Source: Thermomicrobiales bacterium (GTDB lineage Bacteria > Chloroflexota > Chloroflexia > Thermomicrobiales > UBA6265). Taken from it: 32,700 bases of DNA. Under the pieces are notes generated by a model that was given only the letters and a program-made list of their open reading frames with translations, did not search any database and had not been told where the DNA came from. Both the position numbers and the translations under genes were made by a program. Location: NCBI GenBank assembly GCA_030447415.1, contig JAUJOZ010000052.1:1-32700 (forward strand). The letters are read 5' to 3'. Shown here piece after piece: positions 1 to 7,610 of this stretch (the first letter of the stretch is position 1; each line of letters starts with the position of its first letter).

Positions 1-2649
1 GTTTCGCCAGCCGGAATCAAAGCGAAATTCGGTGATCCTCCCAGCCGGGTTGCGGACCGGGTGCACTTTGGAGCCGGCGGCGTCGCGCGCGAATTCCACC
101 ACGTACAGCCAGAACCGCTCCCCCAACTGTTGCGCGAAGTCAAACTGCCGTAGCGATAGTGGGACGCCCCGATCCGTCCAGGGACCATCGATTCCTTTGA
201 CCTCGATGTAGCGAAGGTCATTGTCTCGGTCGAGCGACTCAACGTCGTAGCCGGGGTTGTTGTGCGGCATCGCTTTGGCTTCGCGACCCGCGGCGGCTTC
301 AAAGGCTAGCACCCGATCCACCGCCGCGGTGCCTATGCCGAAGGCCACGCTGGAGGGAAGCTCGTCGTCGGTGGGATCCTCCTCCGGTAATTCCTGCCCC
401 ACAGGCGCAACGTACGTGGTCACACGCTCCTGGTGCCCCTTGCTCTTCGCGCTATTGGTAGAGGACGAACGGCCGTGCCTCGATGTGGTAGGGGCGCGAT
501 TATCCGGACCCGCATGCGAATCTGGCTGCTCCCCGGCAGCACTTCTGTTTTTCGCGTCGGGTGAAGATCGGCCATCTCGGGGCACCGACGCTAGGGGGCC
601 CGGGCTGGAACGGGCCCCAGTGCGGACGGCCCGTGCCTGCCCGTCGGTCCGACCGATATCAACCACGGGTGAGGACGCGGTGTTATCGTCACCCGCTGTT
701 GTGACATCGTCCTCGGCGTGGCGGGTGTTCTCGCCGTCCTCATCATGCCATCCATCACCCTGCGCGTCGGTATCGTCCGGCACGTCGTCTCCGGCAGTGT
801 CAGGGAACGTGACCCCAGAGGAGTCGAGTGTCTCGCCCGTGAAGCGGTGGTCGCCTTCGTCCGGAGCGGCATAGGCAGGGACGCGGAACGTGTCGAGCAG
901 CGCGCAGATCTCTACCGGGGAGGTGTCCAAGATGGTGACGAGCAGAGAGCGATCGTGGACGTAGTCATCGGCGAGGCGCTTGTTGATAGCCTCGGCGAGG
1001 AAGCTGACCATCACCGGTTTAGCCTGGACCTTGAGGAAGAATGCCTCGTCGTGGTCCTGGTGAAAAAAGCCCACCTCGGACCGACCGACCAGCTCGATCG
1101 ATCCGTTGCGGAGGACGAACAATTCAGTCTCGATCTTATTCACAGGTACGACCGAGGCGTTAGTCAACCAACTCAGCTGCTCCCAGGGAACGCTTCCGCG
1201 CTGGTGCTTCACAAGGCGGGCCACCGCACTCTGGAACTCGTCTGACCGCATCGTCACCTGCCAGCGACGGCACCGCTCCACCGCGTTGCAGTCCGTGGCT
1301 GGGACTAACTCGCCAACGCGCCGCTCCTTGACGCGCTCTGAGAGGCGGTCGATTCCGGCCGCCTCAACGATCACATCGGGAACGCTCGGATGGAGCAAGG
1401 GCATTGTAGCCAGGCCCGGAGCGCCTTCATACCACGGGGCGTCGGACAAGAAGGCGTCTCGGGAGCTTGCCAAAAGGCCATCCCTGGTCGGTACGAAGAC
1501 CTCGGTCTTCAGCGGGCCATAGTTAGCTAATGCTGCGCCGAGCAAACGCAACACCTCGAGCACGTTGGTAAGTTCGGTTGCATCGAGGGGGGCGCCTGCG
1601 TGGGCGGCCGAAAGCTCCTTTAGGTAGTCGACGAAGTCGTCGACGGTGGGCGCACTTCGTCGGCCAAGTCGGTCGTATCCACGGTCCGATTGACGATCTC
1701 CCGGGGAGATTTGAACCCTGTGGCGCCCGAAGTACGGGACGCGCTCACGAAACACGTGGCGTGGCATCCAGAAGCGAGCCCCATCCCACAGGCACGCGCG
1801 GTCGGCGTAGTGGTGTTGAAGACGCTGATTGCTTAGGACCTCGTTCGCCCCTCGTGATTCAGCAGATGTACCGGCATCACCGAGATGTCCACCAAAGTAC
1901 CGGTAGATTTCGCCGAGGGAGCGTTCCAGGGCAATCCGCTGGATCCCCCCATGACTTGGGCTCTCCCACAACTCGAGTAGGCGATCGAAGTCGGCCACGA
2001 CAACCTCCAACGGCGGAGCTAGTGGGAAGCCAAGGACCGAGCGTACGAGGAGGCCGGGCTCAGCCGACCGGATTGCCGCAATCGGTCGTTGGCTGGCCAC
2101 AAGATGGGCGTTGCGAGGGAGCTCCAATTCCTCCGGCCGATAAAGTCGATCCTCCGGAATCGAGTATCCGGGGTAGCGTCGCAGGTCGCGCCTGTCTCGC
2201 TGCGCTGGAAACCACGCCCGAGCGCGAAGCGCCTCCGCGAACGTCTGAGCTTTAGCAGAATGCTCATCGGCGGGGACTGGCTCGCCGGCGAGCTTCTCCC
2301 AACGCGGAACGATGTGCTCGAAGACGGCGATCATCTGCTCGTCGACAGATTCGCGCCCCGCTCCATTCGCCGTGACGATCAGGTCATCGATGTGGCGAAG
2401 CAGGTCGCCAGGCCGTGGACTGTCGGCCATGCCGAGGAGCTTGAAAAAATCGAGCCACTGATCCCGCTCGGCATCGTAGAAGGTCATGTCGGGCATCCCC
2501 GCCTGCTCTCCCAACACGTCCTTGACGATTTCAGCGGTCGGATCGTACGTGCTGGCGTACGCAAGGAGTTGGCGCTCCGCTCGTCGTGTCCTGGTCGGAC
2601 CGCGACGCGGCGGCGCTGGCCGCAGCCGCCGACTAGCGCGTCGCCACAT
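1..2649 (-). CDS. Sacsin-like protein with C-terminal DUF3883, 5'-truncated, off left edge
   Basis: One minus-strand frame is open without a stop from 2649 to the window edge (about 880 codons). The last part carries a DUF3883-type (NO VEIN C-terminal) module: MPHNNPGYDVESL and YIEVKGIDGPW, then QFDFAQQLGERFWLYVVEF, a nuclease-like fold. A low-complexity, Asp/Ser/Gly-rich linker at about 330-880 separates it from a long helical region containing motifs such as TAEIVKDVLGEQAGMPD and FYDAERDQWLDFFKLLGM. Related bacterial proteins begin with an HSP90/sacsin-type ATPase domain. That domain is absent: upstream of about 2580 the frame reads arginine/proline-rich nonsense, so the true 5' end has been lost. 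The Met at 2649 is only a formal start. The 55 bp at the left edge recur at 29337, where the frame reaches its stop 30 residues after the repeat begins. Such proteins often sit in defence loci; the function here is inferred and the copy is probably inactive. Confidence 0.75.
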   Translation of the reverse strand, partial: MWRRASRRLRPAPPRRGPTRTRRAERQLLAYASTYDPTAEIVKDVLGEQAGMPDMTFYDAERDQWLDFFKLLGMADSPRPGDLLRHIDDLIVTANGAGRESVDEQMIAVFEHIVPRWEKLAGEPVPADEHSAKAQTFAEALRARAWFPAQRDRRDLRRYPGYSIPEDRLYRPEELELPRNAHLVASQRPIAAIRSAEPGLLVRSVLGFPLAPPLEVVVADFDRLLELWESPSHGGIQRIALERSLGEIYRYFGGHLGDAGTSAESRGANEVLSNQRLQHHYADRACLWDGARFWMPRHVFRERVPYFGRHRVQISPGDRQSDRGYDRLGRRSAPTVDDFVDYLKELSAAHAGAPLDATELTNVLEVLRLLGAALANYGPLKTEVFVPTRDGLLASSRDAFLSDAPWYEGAPGLATMPLLHPSVPDVIVEAAGIDRLSERVKERRVGELVPATDCNAVERCRRWQVTMRSDEFQSAVARLVKHQRGSVPWEQLSWLTNASVVPVNKIETELFVLRNGSIELVGRSEVGFFHQDHDEAFFLKVQAKPVMVSFLAEAINKRLADDYVHDRSLLVTILDTSPVEICALLDTFRVPAYAAPDEGDHRFTGETLDSSGVTFPDTAGDDVPDDTDAQGDGWHDEDGENTRHAEDDVTTAGDDNTASSPVVDIGRTDGQARAVRTGARSSPGPLASVPRDGRSSPDAKNRSAAGEQPDSHAGPDNRAPTTSRHGRSSSTNSAKSKGHQERVTTYVAPVGQELPEEDPTDDELPSSVAFGIGTAAVDRVLAFEAAAGREAKAMPHNNPGYDVESLDRDNDLRYIEVKGIDGPWTDRGVPLSLRQFDFAQQLGERFWLYVVEFARDAAGSKVHPVRNPAGRITEFRFDSGWRN

Positions 2650-2650
2650 G

Positions 2651-2690
2651 ACAACGGCGCCGGGGATGCCCTCGGCGCCGTTGTTGTGTT
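2651..2690 (+). terminator. Strong stem-loop beside truncated gene
   Basis: Perfect 11-bp arms CAACGGCGCCG (2652-2662) and CGGCGCCGTTG (2673-2683) enclose a 10-base loop; the following bases are T/G-rich (TTGTGTT). On the plus strand it comes 15 bases after a TAG at 2634 that ends a short open stretch (...SWSDRDAAALAAAAD), which may be the tail of a lost plus-strand gene. It resembles an intrinsic terminator but the U-tract is weak. Confidence 0.5.
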
Positions 2691-2707
2691 GCCCCTGCAC
2701 GGCGCCT

Positions 2708-2727
2708 CACTCAAAACGTTTTGAGTG
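2708..2727. repeat. Perfect 20-bp palindrome, copy A
   Basis: CACTCAAAAC followed by its exact reverse complement. A near-identical palindrome is at 29271-29292 (10-bp arms GCACTCAAAA/TTTTGAGTGC around CA), five bases past the stop of a DUF3883 3'-end remnant. The two are 26.5 kb apart and both mark an end of DUF3883-related DNA. Function is unknown; a recombination or protein-binding site is possible. Confidence 0.65.
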
Positions 2728-2771
2728 CGGGGGGTCAGTTGAGTGGACGGCATCGATCTAAAATTAGGCTA

Positions 2772-2798
2772 CCCTAGTGTTTGATAGACATACTAGGG
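2772..2798. promoter_or_regulatory. Inverted repeat, possible operator for the downstream module
   Basis: CCCTAGT (2772-2778) and ACTAGGG (2792-2798) flank a 13-bp AT-rich centre. The site is about 115 bp upstream of the excisionase-like gene at 2915, in the only AT-rich stretch near it. That position fits an operator/promoter region for the replication module; no binding protein is identified. Confidence 0.35.
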
Positions 2799-2914
2799 GA
2801 TGAATAACCGGTGGCTCCGTTTAGATATTGCGTAACTGGCCGCTATGGCGTAAAATTGGACGGAACGCGGGGGCCGGATGTGACCTCGGCGCGATGACAA
2901 CAGGGGAGGACGCC

Positions 2915-3148
2915 ATGCGGGCGACGACGGATCGGCGGCCCTTGCTCAGCAAGGCCGCGGCGGCTCGGAAACTTGGCGTTTCGACTGACGCCGTGCTGGA
3001 GGCCGTTCGAGCCGGGCGCCTCCCGGTGGTCGTGCTCTCGCGCCGCGAGCTGATCCCGGCCAGTGCCCTCGACGCGATCACGCAGCCGGCGGGCCGCGCC
3101 GCCGGACACGACACCGCCGCCGAGGAAGAGGACGGCGGCGGTGTCTAG
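2915..3148 (+). CDS. Excisionase-like helix-turn-helix protein
   Basis: A 77-residue protein. I chose ATG 2915 because GGGGAGGA lies just upstream. Residues 11-57 form a MerR/excisionase-type (HTH_17) winged helix: LLSKAAAARKLGVSTDAVLE then AGRLPVVVLSRRELIPASAL. The tail is acidic and Gly-rich. Proteins of this type bind DNA as recombination directionality factors or as small replication regulators of integrative elements. It lies 35 bp upstream of the primase/helicase gene, so the two probably form one operon, perhaps regulated through the inverted repeat at 2772. No intact integrase is nearby. The exact target and role are inference. Confidence 0.7.
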   Translation: MRATTDRRPLLSKAAAARKLGVSTDAVLEAVRAGRLPVVVLSRRELIPASALDAITQPAGRAAGHDTAAEEEDGGGV

Positions 3149-3183
3149 AGGACCAACCGCCCGACAAGGAGGACCGGACGATC

Positions 3184-3982
3184 ATGAGCAACTTTACCGC
3201 AAGCCCCGTCACTTCGCAACCGAACACGCCGCCATCGCCATTGATTGCTCGGCCAAAGCGCCGGGCGACGGGGCCGCTTTTTCCCGCTATTGCCCCGCGC
3301 GATCCGGTGCGCGTCGTTCACGACCCGGCTGCGCTCCGCGAGTACTCGCAGTACCACCTGGCGCTAGCGGAATCGCTGACGCTGCCCTCGCACGTGCTCG
3401 CTCGGCGCTTCGACCTCGCCGCGGACCGGCTCCGGGACGATCTCCCGGATGACGAGCGGATCACGATTGAGGCCCGACTGACCGCCTTCGCGGATGAGTT
3501 GCACGCCCGGTTCACCGTCTACATCGCGGATGCGGGGAGCAACCCCTTCGCCAACCTCACCGACGACGCCGGCCCGCTCCCCGCCCGCGAACGGGAGGCC
3601 GAGGTCCGGGTCGCTCTTCGGCGGAGCACCAAAGTCAACATCGCCCTGGGCGCCGAGGTGGCGTATCGGGAACTCGGCAGCCTCGCCCTCACTGAGACGA
3701 TCGAGGCGCTCACCTTTGCCGCCGCCGAGCCATTCGACGACGTTGATGCATACATCACCGGCGAGCGCCTCCGCGTCGCCCAGGCCGAGATGGCGTGCCG
3801 CGAGCGGTTGCACGCCACGGGGCACCGGGTGCCCAACCCCCGCAACCCCGGCCCCTGGAAGGACCTCGTGGCAGCCGTTAAGCGCGACGTCCCGATCCTG
3901 GCCGTCCTGGAGCGCGGGGGGTACCCCTTCCATGACATGGGCCGCGCCGAGGGCCACGGCCCTTGCATTGACTGCGGCGGAT
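3184..3982 (+). pseudogene. CHC2 zinc-finger primase/AAA_25 helicase, 5' part (split by an IS)
   Basis: Starts at ATG 3184 after AAGGAGGACCGG. The first roughly 230 residues have no domain I recognise. Residues about 230-265 begin a primase-type zinc finger: ILAVLERGGYPFHDMG, then GPCIDCGG. At codon 267 the frame enters an insertion sequence (3983-6308). Removing it with one copy of the 9-bp duplication joins CIDCGG directly to SNRLVIRLGPPGRCWCRQCG in the same frame, which restores a CxxC...CxC-x2-C zinc site. The intact gene would run from 3184 to 7610 and encode a single-chain replication initiator or helicase of a plasmid-like integrative element. The rest is listed separately. Confidence 0.75.
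3974..3982 (+). repeat. Target-site duplication, left copy
   Basis: GCGGCGGAT directly before the left terminal repeat. An identical 9-mer is at 6309-6317 directly after the right terminal repeat. Confidence 0.9.
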
Positions 3983-3997
3983 GGCTTTGCCCAAAAA

Positions 3998-5248
3998 TCA
4001 CGCCGACAGCCCGCCCTCTTGGGCAGGCGCCGTTTCTGCCCAGAAAGTCGGTTCGATCCCCAACTCGCAGATCGACTGGATGAGGACGCAGACGTTGTGA
4101 CAGAGCACCTTCGCCAAGACCTCATTCACCTGAGCGGTCGGGGTCTTGGCCCGTACCGAGTCCCCGAACTTGCCCTTTATCATGCTGAACGCCGTCTCGG
4201 CATTGGAGCGCTTGTGGTAATGGGTGAGGAAGCGGTCGCGTCTGAACATGTAGAAGTGGAACAGGCGCCGCCACAGGTCCGGCCCCTCCCCGTCGTGTTG
4301 CTCTTGAAGGGAATGTACGGGGTCGCGCCCACGGCCACGATGGCGGCAAGGTTGTCTTTGCCGATGTAGCCCTTGTCGGCCGCAACCTCCCCCAACTCGG
4401 AAGCGGGCGGCCGTCGTCTCGACCAATTGGGGCAGGTAGGGGAGTCGTGGGCGGTGCCGTCCGTGACCTCGATCGCTGGTGACGACGTTCGTCTTGACGC
4501 CGACCATCAAGTGGCACTTCAGCTTGACGCGCTCCCGCCCATCGCCCCTGCAGGTGGTCGTACTGCGGACGAACCGGCTGGTGCCGAAGCCGCTGGCGTC
4601 AACGGCGAAGTCGGTTTCGATGGCGCGGAGGGGGCTGGCGCTTTCCTCGATCAGCGTCTTGAGGATGGGGGTGAGAGCGGGATTCTCAAGGCAGTTGTGG
4701 GTCGAGTTGTAGTGGGGGACGCGGGCAAGGTAGCCCGCCGCCTGGCATCCCTTGAGGGTGCCAATCGTCCGCCTACCCGACGCGCCGCCGTAGACCTTGT
4801 AGACCGCGCTGAACACCACGTCGGCCAGCGGCAGCCGGGGGCGACCCCTCGACTGCGGGGGCTGGACGATGCCGGCGCACAGCCCGCGCAACAGGTCCGC
4901 GGCGAACTGCTCGACCTCGCCGGTCTGGGCGGCGTTGTACGCGGGCCAGTCCTGTTTGTAGGTGATGCGCTTGGTGGCGGTGACAACGGTGGTGCCATCC
5001 GGCCGCTCCTCCCGGCGCAGGCTAATCTCGACGGCATGAATATGCTTGCACTTGATTCGTCTCATTTCGTTGTCGGGACAGGTGCAGCGGGGGGCGTCAC
5101 CGTCCAGCCGGACGACGTAGCTGCCCTTGCCCGACTGCGACGGGACGACCCAGCCCTCGCCGCGTCGCTGCAGGGTCAGCCGTTCCGCGATCTGGACGCC
5201 CCGATGCTCGCGGGGATTGACGCAAGTGCTACTATTTGTAGTGGACAT
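3998..5248 (-). CDS. IS transposase, SWIM zinc finger plus DDE domain (two compensating frameshifts)
   Basis: Start ATG 5248 follows GGAGGG. Residues about 45-80 form a SWIM-type zinc finger (YVVRLDGDAPRCTCPD...CKHIH), which probably binds DNA. The DDE catalytic core follows: ETDFAVDASGFG (first D), VAADKGYIGKDN (second D, in another frame at about 4370), and HYHKRSNAETAFSMIK, an exact Y-2-R-3-E-6-K signature of IS4-type transposases. The frame is lost at about 4480 and regained at about 4270, so as written the protein lacks its second Asp region. The stop codon lies at the inner edge of the left terminal repeat. The shifts may be sequence errors, since neighbouring housekeeping genes show the same kind of indel. 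Confidence 0.82.
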   Translation of the reverse strand: MSTTNSSTCVNPREHRGVQIAERLTLQRRGEGWVVPSQSGKGSYVVRLDGDAPRCTCPDNEMRRIKCKHIHAVEISLRREERPDGTTVVTATKRITYKQDWPAYNAAQTGEVEQFAADLLRGLCAGIVQPPQSRGRPRLPLADVVFSAVYKVYGGASGRRTIGTLKGCQAAGYLARVPHYNSTHNCLENPALTPILKTLIEESASPLRAIETDFAVDASGFGTSRFVRSTTTCRGDGRERVKLKCHLMVGVKTNVVTSDRGHGRHRPRLPYLPQLVETTAARFRVGGGCGRQGLHRQRQPCRHRGRGRDPVHSLQEQHDGEGPDLWRRLFHFYMFRRDRFLTHYHKRSNAETAFSMIKGKFGDSVRAKTPTAQVNEVLAKVLCHNVCVLIQSICELGIEPTFWAETAPAQEGGLSA

Positions 5249-5320
5249 GAGCTAGCCCTCCGTGTCTTGCGGTGGCCCCGGCGGTGCGAACGCCGGGCCG
5301 TCGTGCCCGTAATTGCCGGA

Positions 5321-5393
5321 GACCGGGAGGGGATTCGAACCCCCGAATGTGGAGTGGTAGCTCCGCTGCCTTAGACCACTTGGCGACCCGGTC
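5321..5393 (-). tRNA. tRNA-like sequence inside the IS, abnormal anticodon arm
   Basis: On the minus strand a 73-base cloverleaf can be drawn. The acceptor stem is GACCGGG/CCCGGTC. The D-arm is GCC-AAGTGGTCTAA-GGC, and the T-arm has five G's and CCCCT around TTCGAAT. The anticodon arm GCGGA/TCCAC has a C-A mismatch and an 8-base loop (GCTACCAC), so no standard anticodon can be read. Overall shape (no long variable arm, AAGTGGT D-loop) most resembles tRNA-Gln-type molecules. It lies between the transposase and the winged-helix gene. It may be a decayed or divergent tRNA, or a real one with a one-base error in the loop. Isotype not assigned. Confidence 0.55.
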
Positions 5394-5399
5394 GAACGC

Positions 5400-5933
5400 A
5401 AGGGAGCGATGGGCATGGCTTGGCTTGCCGGCGGGCCGCCCCATCTGCGTGTCTAGGACGCCCTCCTCCTTCTCCCGGCGCGGCCGGACCACCTTCGGCG
5501 CGGGCGGCTCGTACGTCCAGCAGTCGCCGTCGCGCTTGACGTGCGGGTGGCGCATCAGCGCCGCGTGGATTTCTCGCAGCGGAAACGGCGTGTTGAACCT
5601 GAACATCCCCGCGTTCAACTCGCTCAACAAGTCCTCTGTGCTGATGGGACTGCGCTCGCGCAGCACTTCCAGGCAAGCGTCGGCGGTCCGCATCCCGACG
5701 AACCGCGCACGGTCCAAGACCTCGCGCCAGTTGACGGGCAATTCCTCTTGGTCATGCGCCAAGACCGCCAAGAGGTGGTCGCGCGTTCCCTGCAGCGCCC
5801 GCTCGCAGACCTCCAGGCGCCCCCGCGCTCCTCCAACTCGGTCGTGATCCGCGCGTAGCGCCGGACCTGGTCGCGCAATCCCGTCCAGAAGGCCATTGAC
5901 GAACGCCCGACGTTCCAGGGTGGTCTTGCTCAT
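5400..5933 (-). CDS. Winged-helix passenger protein of the IS (frameshifted)
   Basis: I chose ATG 5933 because AAGGAGG stands six bases upstream. Read across two compensating indels (about 5880 and 5815) the N-terminus becomes MSKTTLERRAFVNGLLDG, LRDQVRRYARITTELEERGG, then RLEVCERALQGTRDHLLAVL, an amphipathic, coiled-coil-like stretch. The C-terminal half looks like a winged helix: TADACLEVLRERSPISTEDL, PLREIHAALMRHPHVKRDGD, CWTYEPP. The frame continues into the tRNA-like sequence, so the true 3' end (about 5400) is uncertain. No family recognised. Its place between transposase and right terminal repeat suggests an accessory or regulatory protein carried by the IS. Confidence 0.5.
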
Positions 5934-6045
5934 CGCGATCCTCCTTCTATCGGTCACATTTTACCCGACATATGTGACCACGTCTACCCCCGGCAATGTG
6001 TGTCGGTGGGGCGCGGAGAATGCGCGCGCGGTCAGGAGGAACAAC

Positions 6046-6252
6046 GTGGGACGCCAGGCGCCGCCAGTTCGTCGATGCGTTCGCGGAGTTGGAGTGAGCG
6101 TTCGGGGAGTACGCGGAGCTTCGGGAAAGGCTGGCGTCGGCCACCCAGGGCGCCGCCCAGGCAGGCGTGACATCCAGTGGCTGCTCGGGGAGGTGGATGC
6201 GAAGGTGCGGCTCGGGTACGTGCTGCCGGACGCCGAGCGACGGAGGCGTTAG
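6046..6252 (+). CDS. Short passenger ORF of the IS, degraded
   Basis: AGGAGGA precedes a GTG at 6046 and the stop is TAG 6250. Allowing for a one-base shift, the start reads VDARRRQFVDAFAELE, then an in-frame TGA, then AFGEYAELRERLASATQGAA. The end reads RDIQWLLGEVDAKVRLGYVL. It would be a small, charged, helical protein. It points away from the other IS genes and ends 40 bases before the right terminal repeat. Function unknown; it may be broken. Confidence 0.35.
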   Translation: MGRQAPPVRRCVRGVGVSVRGVRGASGKAGVGHPGRRPGRRDIQWLLGEVDAKVRLGYVLPDAERRRR

Positions 6253-6308
6253 GTTTTTTTGGGCAACCGCCCGATTATTTGGGCAGGCGGCCATTTCTGG
6301 GCAAAGCC

Positions 6309-6317
6309 GCGGCGGAT
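6309..6317 (+). repeat. Target-site duplication, right copy
   Basis: GCGGCGGAT immediately outside the right terminal repeat (6293-6308), identical to 3974-3982. Confidence 0.9.
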
Positions 6318-7610
6318 CAAACCGACTCGTCATCCGCCTCGGCCCGCCCGGCCGGTGCTGGTGCCGCCAGTGCGGGTTTTCGCGGTGATGTGATCACCGT
6401 CGCGATGAAGCTGCTCCCCGAGTGCCGGCACTCCTTTATGGAAGCGGTCGGCAGGCTCGGCTGCGAGTTCGGGATCGGCCCCGCACCCTCCCCGGTGCCG
6501 GCGCCGGCGCCGTCCCCCGCGACCCGCGGCCCCGTCCCCGTGCGAAGGGGGCGCGCGGTGGCCGCTAACCTTGACCTCTCGGCGATGCCTAGCCTCACGA
6601 CCGGGAACGGCATCGCCGCGGCCACCCCGCCCCGTGCCTGGTCCTACCATGATCTGCTCCGGGCTGAGCTAGCGCGCCCCGCCCAGCTCGTGGACCCGTT
6701 CATCGCGGCCGGCACCGCCGGCTTCCTCGCCGGGCCGCCCAACGTCGGCAAAAGCTGGTTGCTCTACGCGATCGCGCTCGCCGTCGCCACCGGGACCCCC
6801 TGGCTGGGTCGCTTCCCTGCCCGGCCGGGCCGCGTCCTCGTCGTCGATGAGGAGTCCACGGATTACTACATCCGCGAGCGCCTCCTGATGCTCGCGGCGG
6901 GCCTCGGTCTGGCGGACGACGACCTGCCGATCCGGTTCCTCGTGAACCACGGGCTTCGCGTCGATGACGCCCGAGGCTTCGCGGCCCTCGACGCGGAGAT
7001 GAGCGCACACCGCCCGGACCTCGTGCTCGCGGACTCGCTCATTCGGCTCCACGGCGCGGAGGAAACTCTTCGGGGCAGATGGCCGATGTTTTCGCGTCCG
7101 TCAAGCGCTTGATGGTGGCCCACGGCCCGGCGTTCCTCTTCACCGATCATGCCCGCAAAAAATCCATGATCAGTAACGATCCCGAGGAGTTGCAGCGCGG
7201 CTCCAGCGAAAAGCGCGCTTTGCCGACAGCGTCTTGTTCGTCGCGCCGGCCGAGCGCGGCACCATGACCCTCGCCCATACCAAGGCTCGCTACGGGGAGC
7301 GACTTCCCGACTTCCGGGTAGACCTCCGCATTGGGGACGGCACCGCGACGCTCGCCTACGCGGGCGAGGTGGCCGCTGGCCCCGGCGGCGCCAAGCTCAG
7401 CGAGATCGTCGCCGCTATCCAACAGGTCAAGGAGCAGCTCGGGCCGGACGCCAGCGACATCACGCTGATCGCCGGCCAAGCCGATGCTCCGTCCCAACGG
7501 CGAAAAAGTACCTCGACCTGCTGGTAAAGGCCGGCCACGTCACCGTGCGCCAGGTGAAGGGCGCCGCCGGCCGGCCCCGCAACGTCTTCGACGTGCCGGA
7601 GCAACGATGA
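6318..7610 (+). pseudogene. CHC2 zinc-finger/AAA_25 helicase, 3' part (frameshifted)
   Basis: Continues the gene begun at 3184. First comes the zinc-finger remainder GRCWCRQCGF, then RGDVITVAMKLLPECRHSF; one extra T at about 6380 breaks the frame. After a Pro/Ala-rich linker comes a RepA-like AAA_25 ATPase: Walker A GPPNVGKSWLLYAIALAVA, then GRVLVVDEESTDYYIRER and Walker B DLVLADSLIRLHGAEE. Frame changes at about 7060, 7200 and 7500 interrupt MADVFASVKRLMVAHGPAF, LFTDHARKKS and VLFVAPAERGTMTLAHTKAR. The C-terminus KKYLDLLVKAGHVTVRQVKG looks like a small winged helix. Known AAA_25 proteins act as replicative helicases of plasmids and integrative elements. The IS disrupts it; the single-base shifts may be sequence errors. 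Confidence 0.72.

Larger units (their letters stand above)
3983..6308 (-). mobile_element. 2,326-bp insertion sequence with passenger genes
   Basis: The ends are a 15/16 inverted repeat: GGCTTTGCCCAAAAAT at 3983-3998 and, reversed, GGCTTTGCCCAGAAAT at 6308-6293. Each end also carries extra TGCCCA-type boxes (4019 inverted, 4037; 6280 and 6260), likely transposase-binding subrepeats. A 9-bp duplication (GCGGCGGAT) flanks it, and clean excision rebuilds the interrupted zinc finger. Contents from left to right: a YREK-type DDE transposase (minus strand), a tRNA-like sequence (minus), a winged-helix passenger gene (minus) and a short plus-strand ORF. Most IS of this class carry only a transposase, so the 1 kb of passenger DNA is unusual. 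The IS family is not assigned. Confidence 0.88.

Noticed and set aside
5321..5393. Amber-suppressor tRNA serving the TAG at 8027
   Set aside because: CTA occurs in the anticodon loop, but not after a U33 equivalent and the loop has eight bases; a single TAG in a doubtful ORF is not enough.
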